Shown piece by piece: positions 29,846 to 36,952 of a stretch of 36,952 nt of DNA (the first letter of the stretch is position 1; each line of letters starts with the position of its first letter). The stretch is from contig CAJUOA010000017.1 in assembly GCA_910587785.1 (NCBI GenBank), positions 1 through 36,952 on the forward strand. The letters are read 5' to 3'. The DNA is from an uncultured Oscillospiraceae bacterium. Lineage in GTDB: Bacteria; Bacillota; Clostridia; Oscillospirales; Oscillospiraceae. A program made the position numbers and the translations under genes. The notes beneath the pieces are model-generated. The model made no database searches and was not told where the DNA came from. It was given only the letters and a program-made list of their open reading frames with translations.

Positions 29846-30925
29846 TTACCCCGGCTCCACGTCCAGGCGGCTGTCGTTGGTGATGACGACCTCCCGGATA
29901 CGGCCCAGGCTGTCCGGCTCCGCCAGACACAGGAAGGCCCAGCCCGCCTCGCCCCCAAGCAGGAGGCACCGCCGCCCCTTCCAGCGGGGGGCGTCCTCCC
30001 CCTCTGCGCCGGTGACGCGGCCATAGGCACAGCGGTCAAAGCCCGCCTCCCCCATCTGCCGGGCCACCAGGGAGAGCAGCTCCAGGGCGTTCTCCGCCCC
30101 CTCCTGACGGTTCTCCAGGAAGGTACAGGCGCACGCGCCGTGGAGGGCCGGGCGCAGGCGCTGGACGTCCCCGCCCCGGAACACCGTGCGGAGGAGGGCC
30201 AGGTTCTGTGCCTCGCCGTAGACGATGCCCCCGGCGTACGCCCCCGCCGCCGCACTGCCGGAGAGCACGCAGTGGGCGCTGACCACCGCGCCGGGCTTCA
30301 CCAGATCCCTCTGGTCCTCCGCCACCAGCTCCAGGGGGTGGCAGAGGGTCACATCCCCCAGGGGCGTCCCGGCGGTGACCAGGAGGAACTTCGTCAGCGG
30401 CTCCATGCCCAGGTACGTCTCCCCCACCCGGGCGTCTCTCACCACGCCCTGGAGCAGGACCGTGTCCTCCTGAGCCTCCACCACCGGCTGGCACTCCCCC
30501 AGGGAGTAGGCCGCCCGGAGGCAGAAGCCCGCCATGTTCAGCCGCAGGCGGTCCCCCGGCTCTATGTCCGGGAGCACCCCGGCGCAGACCACGTCCACCA
30601 CGGCCCGGTCCGGCCCCGCCTCGCCCCGCACCAGGACCCGGCGGGACATGGGGTCCGCCTCCGGGGGCGTCACGTCCTTCTCCACGATGCAGTCCCAGAG
30701 GCAGTCCCCCGCCGCGTGGGTGTCCATGCCCAGCAGCTGGTCCTCGCCGTCCTCCCGGGCGGTGCGGACGAAGACCTGGGCGTCCCCCAGGTACATACGG
30801 AAGTAGTCCCCGCCGTAGCCCGGGATGCGCTGTCCCTCCGCCATGGCGAGGCTCGCCAGGCGGAAGGCGTCCTCCGGCGCAGCCGCCAGCTCCCGGAGGC
30901 CGAAGCTCTCAAAATATGCCGCCAT
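29846..30925 (-). CDS. Conserved-looking protein of unknown function, 359 aa
   Basis: 359 residues from the ATG at 30925, preceded by GGGAGGGG; the frame to 31051 would overlap the Dabb gene. I do not recognise a family. It begins MAAYFESFGLRELAAAPEDA and has no signal peptide or membrane span. Several short cysteine-containing stretches (DCLWDCIVEKD, VVCAGVLPDIEPGDRLRLNM, GACACTFLEN) are visible. The middle part, GVVRDARVGETYLGMEPLTK to AGAYAGGIVYGEAQN, looks beta-rich like an OB-type barrel. It sits between a Dabb protein (13-bp gap) and the TRIC protein (6-bp gap) in a purine-regulated operon, so it may act in purine or cofactor metabolism, but this is only context. Confidence 0.75.
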   Translation of the reverse strand: MAAYFESFGLRELAAAPEDAFRLASLAMAEGQRIPGYGGDYFRMYLGDAQVFVRTAREDGEDQLLGMDTHAAGDCLWDCIVEKDVTPPEADPMSRRVLVRGEAGPDRAVVDVVCAGVLPDIEPGDRLRLNMAGFCLRAAYSLGECQPVVEAQEDTVLLQGVVRDARVGETYLGMEPLTKFLLVTAGTPLGDVTLCHPLELVAEDQRDLVKPGAVVSAHCVLSGSAAAGAYAGGIVYGEAQNLALLRTVFRGGDVQRLRPALHGACACTFLENRQEGAENALELLSLVARQMGEAGFDRCAYGRVTGAEGEDAPRWKGRRCLLLGGEAGWAFLCLAEPDSLGRIREVVITNDSRLDVEPG

Positions 30926-30938
30926 TGCGTCCCCTCCC

Positions 30939-31220
30939 TCACACCTCGTAGTCCACCGCCACCCGGTCCGTCCGGATGGCCTTGCAGAGGGCGGAGACCT
31001 CCACATGCCGGGGGTCCATCTTGTAGGCGGAGAGGTCCTCCATGGTCTCAAAGAGGGAGATGAGCACCGCGTCGTAATTCCCCGCCGCCTGGTTCACGCC
31101 GATCTCCTGCTCCCGGATCTGGGGGATCACGCCGTACAGCCCCCGCAGGCCCTCCAGGAACCGCGCCTGCTCCGCCTCGGTGCCGGGGCGGAATTTCCAC
31201 ATCACTACGTGTTTAATCAT
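30939..31220 (-). CDS. Dabb-family (stress-responsive alpha/beta barrel) protein
   Basis: 93 residues, the normal size, ATG preceded by AAAAGGAGA. It opens with MIKHVVMWKFRPGTEAEQAR and has LRGLYGVIPQIREQEIGVNQ and YDAVLISLFETMEDLSAYKM followed by DPRHVEVSALCKAIRTDRVA, the standard dimeric ferredoxin-like barrel of the Dabb domain. Family members are small cytoplasmic proteins linked to stress responses or to cyclisation and breakdown reactions; the substrate is unknown. It lies 49 bp after the methyltransferase gene in the same operon. Confidence 0.92.
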   Translation of the reverse strand: MIKHVVMWKFRPGTEAEQARFLEGLRGLYGVIPQIREQEIGVNQAAGNYDAVLISLFETMEDLSAYKMDPRHVEVSALCKAIRTDRVAVDYEV

Positions 31221-31269
31221 GTCTGTCTGGTCTCCTTTTTTGCTCTATTCAGAATTTGCGGTCAGTTCG

Positions 31270-32022
31270 TCACTTATCGGCTGTCAGGGTAAACTCCCCC
31301 GGCAGTCTGCTGTCTGTCCACGCGGGGTGCTCGTCAAACCTCCGCAGAGTGAACCCGGCGCCTATGACCGCATTGATGATCTCACTGACGGTATATTTCC
31401 GGTATCTGCATTTGGGCATCCGGGCCCGGACGCGCTCCTCATAAAAGCGGGCATGGGCCATCTCCCCCTCAAAGACCTCCGTTGAGAAGTAGCTCATGGA
31501 CGGCTGCCCGAACTGGAGGATGTCCGCGATCTTGGTGAAGGGATGGAAATCACTGCATATCATCCTGCCGCCGGTCTTCAGCAGAGCGTACAGGATGCCC
31601 ATGAACGCGTCCAGGTCCTGAAAGTAGTGTAATACGCCGCCCTCCATCAATACGACATCAAAGCAGTTCCCATACGCTTCCGTATCGATCTCCAGGATAT
31701 CGCACACCTCATAGCCCAGGGGGACGCCTGCCGCCGCCGCAGTCTCAAGGGCATAGCGCCGGTTGTCCTCCGAGATATCGAAGACCGTCACGTCCGCGCC
31801 CAGAATCGCCAGGGGGACCGCCTTTTTCCCGCAGGAGCCGCAGATGTTCGCCACCTTCACGCCGGGATAGGCGTCAAAGTAGGCGGCGTACCGCTTGAGC
31901 ATCCCCCTAGGATCAGCGAGGTCCTTTCGCGCCCGCTCTTCGGGCGGTCCGCACTGCTTCACCCAGAAGTCGTAGGCGTTGTACTCCCATGCCCGCTTGT
32001 TCTGGGCGCTGTAATCGTTCAT
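31270..32022 (-). CDS. Class I SAM-dependent methyltransferase
   Basis: 250 residues from the ATG at 32022, which overlaps the guanine deaminase stop by 4 bp (ATGA), with GGAG before it. The Rossmann methylase fold is shown by VKVANICGSCGKKAVPLAIL (motif I, unusual for having NICGSCGK where an acidic, glycine-rich DxGxGxG is usual), VTVFDISEDNRRYAL (motif II, acidic Asp), YEVCDILEID, FDVVLMEGGVLHYFQDLDAF and LLKTGGRMICSDFHPF. It resembles ubiquinone/menaquinone-type or small-molecule methyltransferases. The substrate is unknown; the operon suggests a purine-related or stress-related product. Confidence 0.88.
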   Translation of the reverse strand: MNDYSAQNKRAWEYNAYDFWVKQCGPPEERARKDLADPRGMLKRYAAYFDAYPGVKVANICGSCGKKAVPLAILGADVTVFDISEDNRRYALETAAAAGVPLGYEVCDILEIDTEAYGNCFDVVLMEGGVLHYFQDLDAFMGILYALLKTGGRMICSDFHPFTKIADILQFGQPSMSYFSTEVFEGEMAHARFYEERVRARMPKCRYRKYTVSEIINAVIGAGFTLRRFDEHPAWTDSRLPGEFTLTADK

Positions 32023-33290
32023 TCTTGATCTCCGCCTCCTCTTACCAGTACCCGCCGCCCCTCGCTGTACACGGCCCGGATGTGGCGCTTGTCCATGAGG
32101 TACAGCGCCCGCTCCAGCCGCTCGGGGAGGGTGAGCTCCCGGACAGGCGGGGGCATGGTGCTGTCGTCCACCACCACCGCGTGGAGCTTGTCTCCGGCCC
32201 GGAACCCGGCCCCGCCGCCGAAGTACCGGTGGCCTGCCGCCGTGCCCAGGTAGTACGCCTCCGGCACGGTGAGGAAGGCCCCGCCGGCCTCCATGGCCTT
32301 CACCTTGGAGGCCCGGATGGCGGCGGTAATGACCCGGTTCATGGCCAGCTGGTCGCCCCCGGCGATGTCGCTCCCCAGGGCCACCGGGACGCCCCGCTCC
32401 AGCATCTCCCGCACCAAGGCCGTGCCGCTGCACAGGTTCACGTTGGACGCCGGGCAGTGGACCGCCCACACCCCGGAGCGGGCCATGGCCTCCTGCTCTC
32501 GGGGATCGCTGTGGACGCAGTGGGCCATGAGGGCGCCCTTTTTCCACAGGCCGTACTTGTCGTAGGTCTCCCAGTACTGGGCGCAGTCCGGATGGAGCTC
32601 CCGGACCCAGGCCCCCTCGCTCACGTTCTCCGAGAGGTGGGACTGGACCGGCAAATCCCGCTCCGCCGCGAGACGCCCCAGCGCCTCCATCAGTCCGTCC
32701 GTGCAGGAGGGGGTGAAGCGGGGGGTCAGAATGGGCTTTACGTGCTCAAACCGGCAGTGCTCCAGCCACCGGAGGGTCTCGGAGAGAGACTCCTCCGTCC
32801 CCTCCTGGACCGCGCCGCCGTTGCGGTCCATGTTCACCTTGCCCACGAGGCCCGTCACCCCCGCCCGCTCCAGCTCCTCCATGAGGATGAGGGTAGCGTC
32901 CGTATGCCGGGAGGAGAACATGGCCACCCGGGTGGTGCCCGAGGAGATGAGGTCCTCCGCCAGGGCCCGGTATACCACCCGGGCGAAGTCCGGGTCCTGG
33001 AACCGGGCCTCCACGGGGAAGGTGTAGGTCTCCAGCCACGCCAGCAGGGGCAGGTCCATCCCCATGCCCAGCATGGGGTACTGGGGGGCGTGGAGGTGCA
33101 GGTCCGCGAAGGACCGGAGGATCAGGGCGTCTCCGTAGTCCTCCGCCGGACAGCGGGCAAATGTCTCCGGCAGGGAGGGATACACCCCCTGGATCACCCC
33201 GTCCTCCAGGACGAGATATCCCCGGGGAATGGCCTCCAGCGCACCGAAGGCGGGGGTGTGGAGGATGTTTCCGCGTAAAATGGCCGTCAT
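32019..33290 (-). CDS. guaD: Guanine deaminase
   Basis: 423 residues from the ATG at 33290, chosen because AAAGGAG lies eight bases before it and because a guanine riboswitch occupies the longer frame. It is an amidohydrolase: metal site FADLHLHAPQYP (His65, His67), LPVQSHLSENVSEG, LMAHCVHSDPREQEAMARSG, HCPASNVNLCSG and the final metal Asp in LGSDIAGGDQLAMN. It converts guanine to xanthine and ammonia in the cytoplasm. First gene of a five-gene operon. The leader with the guanine riboswitch and terminator means that guanine itself should turn expression off, which is unusual for a degradative enzyme and may reflect a salvage role or an inverted logic. Confidence 0.93.
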   Translation of the reverse strand: MTAILRGNILHTPAFGALEAIPRGYLVLEDGVIQGVYPSLPETFARCPAEDYGDALILRSFADLHLHAPQYPMLGMGMDLPLLAWLETYTFPVEARFQDPDFARVVYRALAEDLISSGTTRVAMFSSRHTDATLILMEELERAGVTGLVGKVNMDRNGGAVQEGTEESLSETLRWLEHCRFEHVKPILTPRFTPSCTDGLMEALGRLAAERDLPVQSHLSENVSEGAWVRELHPDCAQYWETYDKYGLWKKGALMAHCVHSDPREQEAMARSGVWAVHCPASNVNLCSGTALVREMLERGVPVALGSDIAGGDQLAMNRVITAAIRASKVKAMEAGGAFLTVPEAYYLGTAAGHRYFGGGAGFRAGDKLHAVVVDDSTMPPPVRELTLPERLERALYLMDKRHIRAVYSEGRRVLVRGGGDQE

Positions 33291-33315
33291 AGGTACCGCT
33301 CCTTTCATGGTCCGG

Positions 33316-33344
33316 CGGGCTTGCTTTTCATTCCCAAGCAAGCC
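33316..33344 (-). other. Leader hairpin before guaD
   Basis: Perfect 10-bp arms GGGCTTGCTT and AAGCAAGCCC with a 9-nt loop, between the riboswitch terminator and the ribosome site of guaD. No U-run follows. It may help fold the expression platform or protect the message. Confidence 0.5.
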
Positions 33345-33361
33345 CCGGGTTTGCAGGGAAA

Positions 33362-33401
33362 GAAAAAGCGTCCCCGGCCAGCCGAAGGGCTGTCCCGGAA
33401 C
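33362..33401 (-). terminator. Riboswitch-controlled terminator before guaD
   Basis: On the minus strand a 14-position stem with two mismatches (33401-33388 with 33383-33370, loop CTTC) is followed by GCTTTTTC. It begins at the last base of the aptamer closing stem, so folding of the two is linked. Confidence 0.7.
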
Positions 33402-33468
33402 ACCCATAGCGGGGCCGATCGGCGGTCCCGTAGAAACTTTCGCGCCATCTCCGCGAAATATATGAGCG
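33401..33468 (-). promoter_or_regulatory. Guanine-type purine riboswitch
   Basis: Read on the minus strand: P1 CGCTCATA (33468-33461) pairs with TATGGGTG (33408-33401). P2 TCGCG/CGCGA encloses GAGATGG. Then comes the conserved AGTTTCTAC, P3 with loop GCCGATC, and GCTATGGGTG, in which the C at the position that reads purine (C74 in xpt numbering) indicates guanine. P3 contains an A-C mismatch and the L3 loop differs from the common CCGTAAA. Confidence 0.85.
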
Positions 33469-33488
33469 GTATTGCTTTTTCCAATTTC

Positions 33489-33517
33489 AGTATACCAAAC
33501 TGCGGCGGGTTTTTCAA
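33489..33517 (-). promoter_or_regulatory. Promoter of the guaD operon
   Basis: On the minus strand TTGAAA (33517-33512) and TATACT (33494-33489) are 17 bp apart, 21 bp before the riboswitch. Confidence 0.85.
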
Positions 33518-33552
33518 GGGCGAACCGGGGACTTTCTGAAAAAATCCGGGAC

Positions 33553-33581
33553 TTGCAATCCCCGCCCATCCCCTGTATACT
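33553..33581 (+). promoter_or_regulatory. Promoter of the YfcE-like gene
   Basis: TTGCAA (33553-33558) and TATACT (33576-33581) with a 17-bp spacer, 29 bp before the start. Confidence 0.8.
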
Positions 33582-33610
33582 GGAGGCACATCAAAACAGG
33601 GAGGAACCAC

Positions 33611-34156
33611 ATGAAACTGATGATCGCCTCGGACCTCCACGGGTCCGCCTACTACACGAAAAAACTGCTGGACGCCTGCGCGCAGGAACAGCCGGACCGC
33701 CTGCTCCTGCTGGGGGACCTGCTCTACCACGGCCCCCGCAACGCCCTGCCCCGGGACTACGACTGCATGGCCGTGGCGGAGATGCTGGGCACCCTCAGGG
33801 ACCGCATCACCGCCGTGCGGGGCAACTGCGACTGCGAGGTGGACCAGATGGTCCTGCCCTTCCCCATGATGGCGGACTTCGCCCTGCTGGAGGTGGGCGG
33901 CCTCACCCTCTACGCCACCCACGGCCACCTCTGGAGCGAGGAGGCCCCGCCGCCCATGGCGGCAGGGACCGTCCTGCTCAACGGGCACTTCCATGTGCCC
34001 GCCTGTGTGGACCACGGCGCGTTCCTCTACGTCAACCCCGGCTCCACCTCCATCCCCAAGGCCGGCAGTGCGCCCGGCTATCTCGTGCTGGAGGACCGGA
34101 CCTTCACCTGGAAGGACATGGAGGGCAGCGCCTACAAGACCCACACCGTGGCCTGA
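33611..34156 (+). CDS. yfcE: YfcE-like metallophosphodiesterase
   Basis: 181 residues, ATG preceded by GGGAGG. The calcineurin-like fold is clear from its metal motifs: SDLHGS (7-12, Asp and His), LLLLGDLLYHGPRN (GDxxxxG), AVRGNCDCEVD (GNCD), ATHGHLWSEE (HGH) and VLLNGHFHVP (GHxH), ending with NPGSTSIPKAG. YfcE-type enzymes of about 184 residues hydrolyse phosphodiester or artificial phosphodiester substrates using manganese; the true substrate is unknown. It is transcribed alone from its own promoter and ends directly against the convergent radical SAM gene (stop codons adjacent). Confidence 0.93.
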   Translation: MKLMIASDLHGSAYYTKKLLDACAQEQPDRLLLLGDLLYHGPRNALPRDYDCMAVAEMLGTLRDRITAVRGNCDCEVDQMVLPFPMMADFALLEVGGLTLYATHGHLWSEEAPPPMAAGTVLLNGHFHVPACVDHGAFLYVNPGSTSIPKAGSAPGYLVLEDRTFTWKDMEGSAYKTHTVA

Positions 34157-35413
34157 CTAGGGCCGCAGGGGCCAGCAGCAGTGCTTGGCCTTCTTCCCGC
34201 TGCCGCAGGGGCAGGGGTCATTACGGCCCACGCCCTGCCAGCGCCGCCGCTCCTCCTCCCGGAGGCGGGCGAGGATCTCCGGCATGGGCACTTTCCGGCG
34301 GCGGAGGTCCACCAGCGTGCGCAGAGGCTGCTCTGCGTGGGCAAAGAGCTTTTCCAGACCGGGGCAGAGGTAGTTCTGCCCCGGTCCGCCGTTTTCTGCG
34401 CCCACGAACCGGTCCTTGGGGCACCCGCCGCCGCAGAGGGACAGCCACCGGCACGCCCGGCACTTGTCCGTGAGGCCGGTGTACTTGGCCTCGCCGAAGG
34501 AGCGCTGGGCGCTGCTCTCCGCAAAGCCGGACAGCTCCCCCTCCCGGAGGCTCCCCAGGCGGTGGGCGCTGTCCACGAAGTGGTCGCAGGAGTAGACGCC
34601 GCCGTCCCGCTCCACCACCAGCACCCGGCCGCAGGTCCGGGCCATCCAGCACAGGGTGGGGCTTCCGCCGGAGAGGACCAGGGCCATCTCCGCAAAGAGC
34701 TGTACGTCCATCTTTCCCACGTCGTGGTAGAACCACTTGTTGAAAACCGTGCAGAGGAACCGGCCATAGCCCTCCGGGGTGACGGAGTCCGCTGTGACGT
34801 TCCCCGCCCCGTCCCGGCAGACCACGGGGATGAACTGCACCCAGCCGGTGTCTAGGTCCCGGAGGGCCTGATAGACCGCCTCCGGCTCCCGCTCTGTGGC
34901 GGCGTTCACCGTGCACAGCAGATCCGGGCGGATGCCCCGCTCCTTCAGCCGCCGGACCGCCGATACCACCTGCTCATAGGTCCCCCGGCCTCCGGCGTCC
35001 AGGCGGTAGCGGTCGTGAAGCCAGGGCGCGCCGTCCACGCTGACGCCCACGTCGAAGTGCTCCTGCGCCAGGAAGCCGCACCATTCATCGTCCAGCAGTA
35101 CGCCGTTGGTCTGCAAATTGTTCCAGCACTCCCAGCCTTCGGGCAGGTACTTCTTTTGCAGCTCCACCGCACGGCGGTAGAAGTCCAGCCCCGCCAGAAC
35201 CGGTTCGCCGCCGTGCCAGACGAAGGATACCGCAGGGCCTGGGCTCGCGGCGATGTAGGAGCGGATGAACCGCTCCAGGTCCGCGTCCGTCATGCGCTGG
35301 GCCTGCCCGGTCCCCAGGCGCTCGTCGCTGCCCAGGTAGTAGCAGTAGCCGCAGCGCAGGTTGCACCGGGACCCCGCCGGCTTGACCATCACGGCCAGAG
35401 GCTGGGCCGTCAT
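34157..35413 (-). CDS. Anaerobic sulfatase-maturase-like radical SAM/SPASM protein with C-terminal SEC-C motif
   Basis: 418 residues. The radical SAM cluster is CNLRCGYC (Cys17, Cys21, Cys24), followed by FVWHGGEP and VGVSVDGAPWLHDRYR. The SPASM part with extra [4Fe-4S] ligands lies in LCWMARTCGRVLVVERDGG, VYSCDHFVD and KCRACRWLSLCGGGCPKDRF. anSME proteins oxidise a Cys or Ser of a sulfatase to formylglycine. The last 24 residues form a separate SEC-C zinc motif (NDPCPCGSGKKAKHCC), which is uncommon in this family. No sulfatase gene is nearby, so the target is unknown and it may modify a different peptide. It overlaps the upstream hydrolase by 4 bp. Confidence 0.9.
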   Translation of the reverse strand: MTAQPLAVMVKPAGSRCNLRCGYCYYLGSDERLGTGQAQRMTDADLERFIRSYIAASPGPAVSFVWHGGEPVLAGLDFYRRAVELQKKYLPEGWECWNNLQTNGVLLDDEWCGFLAQEHFDVGVSVDGAPWLHDRYRLDAGGRGTYEQVVSAVRRLKERGIRPDLLCTVNAATEREPEAVYQALRDLDTGWVQFIPVVCRDGAGNVTADSVTPEGYGRFLCTVFNKWFYHDVGKMDVQLFAEMALVLSGGSPTLCWMARTCGRVLVVERDGGVYSCDHFVDSAHRLGSLREGELSGFAESSAQRSFGEAKYTGLTDKCRACRWLSLCGGGCPKDRFVGAENGGPGQNYLCPGLEKLFAHAEQPLRTLVDLRRRKVPMPEILARLREEERRRWQGVGRNDPCPCGSGKKAKHCCWPLRP

Positions 35414-36177
35414 CCCTTTAGGTGCCGGTCCAGGAAGGATAGGGCCTTGTTCCAGGAGTCCATGGCCTGCTCCTGTCGGTACATGGGTTTATCATAGTAC
35501 CAGATGCCGTGGCCCGCGCCGTCGTAGCGGTGGAACTCGTAGTCCTTGCCCAGGTCTTTGAGCACCGCCTCCAGCTTGTCCACCTCCTCCACGGTGGGGC
35601 TGAAGTCCTCGTTGCCGAAGATGCCCAGCAGGGGGCAGTCTAGCCCCTCCGCGAACTCCACCGGGGCCTTGGGCCGGGCCGGGGTGGCCTTCTCCGGGTC
35701 AGCCACCACGCCGCCGCCCCAGCAGTCCACCGCCGCGTCCACGCCCTCCAGGGTGCAGGCGGCGAGGAAGGCGTGCCGGCCCCCGGAGCACATGCCGATG
35801 ACGCCGGTCCTGCCGTTGGATGCGCTCTGGGCGCGCAGGAAATCCAAAGACGCCTGGCAGTCGCCCATAGTGCTCTCGTCGGTGACGCCACCGGCCTCTA
35901 TGGCCCGCTTGCTGACCTCTGCGGGCGTGCCGTGGCCGAAGCGCTCGTAGATGTTGGGGCAGAGCACGCTGTAGCCGTGCTGGGTGAAGCGCCGGGCTGC
36001 CTCCCGGCAGTACTCGTCCCAGCCAGGCATATGGGGGATCAGGACCAGGCCCGGGCAGGGGCCCGCGCCCAGGGGGCGGGACCAGTAGGCATGGATCATG
36101 TCCCCATGGTGGCCGGGGATCACCACCGTCTCCGCGATCATGCCCTCATAGGCCCCGGTGTTCAGATCGTTCCACAT
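35410..36177 (-). CDS. Dienelactone hydrolase-family alpha/beta hydrolase
   Basis: 255 residues from the ATG at 36177, preceded by AAAGGAGG; the longer frame overlaps the promoter. It has the DLH fold with nucleophile elbow GVIGMCSGGRHA (Cys130, as in dienelactone hydrolase), acid in GIFGNEDFSP (Asp191) and His223 in YDGAGHGIWYY. LVLIPHMPGWDEYCREAARR and YSVLCPNIYERFGHG are also typical. It has no signal peptide, so it acts in the cytoplasm, but the natural ester or lactone is unknown. First gene of a two-gene operon with the radical SAM protein. Confidence 0.92.
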   Translation of the reverse strand: MWNDLNTGAYEGMIAETVVIPGHHGDMIHAYWSRPLGAGPCPGLVLIPHMPGWDEYCREAARRFTQHGYSVLCPNIYERFGHGTPAEVSKRAIEAGGVTDESTMGDCQASLDFLRAQSASNGRTGVIGMCSGGRHAFLAACTLEGVDAAVDCWGGGVVADPEKATPARPKAPVEFAEGLDCPLLGIFGNEDFSPTVEEVDKLEAVLKDLGKDYEFHRYDGAGHGIWYYDKPMYRQEQAMDSWNKALSFLDRHLKG

Positions 36178-36205
36178 ATTGTTTCCTCCTTTTTGTGATG
36201 ATTTG

Positions 36206-36234
36206 ACAATAGCATGGCCGGAGGGTTGTGTCAA
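36206..36234 (-). promoter_or_regulatory. Promoter of the hydrolase-radical SAM operon
   Basis: On the minus strand TTGACA (36234-36229) and TATTGT (36211-36206) are 17 bp apart, 28 bp before the hydrolase start. Confidence 0.8.
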
Positions 36235-36340
36235 GGGGCGTTTTACGGGCGGCGCACCATGTATAGGACAGCCCCTGCCGCGATACAATATAGGAGGTTG
36301 TAATATCCAAGCGCTCCCGGAGCGCGGAAAGGGGGCTCCC

Positions 36341-36952
36341 ATGCAAACACGCTTCCTGCCGGTACTGATGCTCTGCCTGCTCCTGACCGGATGCGGCGGA
36401 CGCGAGCCCCCCGCGGGGCTTCAGGGCACAGTGAGCACCGACGGCTCCACCTCCATGGCCGACGTGATGGCGGTCCTTCAGGAGGCTTTCAAGGAGCAGT
36501 ACCCCGGCGTCACTGTCAACTACTCCGGCACCGGCTCCGGCGCGGGCGTGGAGGCGGCGCTCTCCGGGGCCTGCGACATCGGCCTGACCAGCCGCGAACT
36601 CCGCCCGGAGGAGGCCGCCCAGGGCGCGGCGGCCCACCTGATCGCCCTGGACGCGGTCGCCGTGGTCGTGAACCCCTGCCGTCCTCTGGAGGACCTGTCC
36701 CTGGAGCGCCTCGCCGGTATCTTCACGGGCCGCATAACCACCTGGGACCAGCTGGGGTGCGGAGAGGGCCCCATCGCCGTCTATGGCCGGGAGGCCGGGA
36801 GCGGCACCCGCACCGCCTTTGAGGACCTGGCGGGCGTGGCGGACCGGTGCGCCTATACCAACATCTACGGCTCCACCGGCGACGTGGTGGGCAGCGTGGC
36901 CTCCAACCCCAACGCCATCGGCTACGCCTCCCTGGCCTCCGCCGGGGAGGGC
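36341..36952 (+). CDS. pstS: PstS-like phosphate-binding lipoprotein, N-terminal part, runs off the window
   Basis: 204 codons from the ATG at 36341, open to the last base. GGAAAGGGGG precedes the start. The signal MQTRFLPVLMLCLLLTGC is a lipoprotein signal with lipobox LTGC (Cys18). Then STDGSTSMADVMAVLQEAFK, VNYSGTGSGAGVEAAL, CDIGLTSRELRPEE, LAGIFTGRITTWDQLG, VYGREAGSGTRTAFE and SNPNAIGYASLAS are the standard blocks of the PstS family, including phosphate-contacting Ser/Gly motifs. It would bind phosphate for a PstSCAB importer whose other genes lie to the right. A short GCGCTC/GAGCGC hairpin at 36311-36325 lies in its leader; no clear promoter was identified. Confidence 0.93.
   Translation, partial: MQTRFLPVLMLCLLLTGCGGREPPAGLQGTVSTDGSTSMADVMAVLQEAFKEQYPGVTVNYSGTGSGAGVEAALSGACDIGLTSRELRPEEAAQGAAAHLIALDAVAVVVNPCRPLEDLSLERLAGIFTGRITTWDQLGCGEGPIAVYGREAGSGTRTAFEDLAGVADRCAYTNIYGSTGDVVGSVASNPNAIGYASLASAGEG

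Overview
The window is about 37 kb of G+C-rich DNA with strong AGGAGG-type ribosome binding sites, consensus sigma-A promoters, lipobox lipoproteins, cobalamin and guanine riboswitches, a luxS gene and a small DUF6774-type protein. Together these point to a Gram-positive member of the Clostridia, most likely a gut Oscillospiraceae (Flavonifractor, Pseudoflavonifractor or Lawsonibacter-like). This placement is inferred from gene content, not from a marker gene.

Layout: (1) 1-5505, minus strand: the end of a carbohydrate-type ABC transporter operon with two tandem, paralogous, oversized lipoprotein substrate-binding proteins followed by an MalF-type permease that runs off the left edge. (2) 5680-8994, plus strand: a VanG-type D-alanyl-D-Xaa ligase and a membrane-bound VanT-type serine/alanine racemase, overlapping by 4 bp, behind a leader that contains an intrinsic-terminator hairpin. 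(3) 9141-16234: a visibly more A+T-rich, probably acquired island with a type I (IC-like) restriction-modification operon hsdM-hsdS-hsdR, a SLOG/DUF1273 protein and a divergent XRE regulator. hsdS has four perfect 12-bp repeats next to a perfect 31-bp palindrome. (4) 16355-20908, minus strand: pyridoxal/pyridoxamine kinase, thyA, folA, recG and a small DUF6774-like gene in a tightly overlapping operon. (5) 20950-21343: tRNA-Leu(UAG) and a series of hairpins. (6) 21348-23100, minus strand: a DUF2975 membrane protein/XRE regulator pair with three small envelope proteins. (7) 23135-24363, plus strand: MTA/SAH nucleosidase and luxS, the S-adenosylhomocysteine recycling pair. (8) 24364-25254: a gene-free stretch with intergenic repeat hairpins and then a cobalamin riboswitch that controls a corrinoid/siderophore-type ABC importer (permease, ATPase, lipoprotein) up to 28755. 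(9) 28800-29174: a second cobalamin riboswitch, with its own promoter and terminator, that faces no gene. (10) 29189-33517, minus strand: a guanine-riboswitch-led operon of guanine deaminase, a methyltransferase, a Dabb protein, an unknown 359-aa protein and a TRIC/UPF0126 membrane protein. (11) 33553-36234: a YfcE-like phosphodiesterase, convergent with an anSME-like radical SAM protein (carrying a SEC-C tail) and a dienelactone hydrolase. (12) 36341 to the right edge: a PstS-like phosphate-binding lipoprotein.

The most unusual points are the vanG-vanT pair without vanXY behind an attenuator-like leader, the orphan cobalamin riboswitch that may make a B12-controlled small RNA converging on the guanine-riboswitch operon, and the repeat-plus-palindrome architecture inside hsdS. 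All functions are assigned by reading translated sequence and motifs. No database search was possible.
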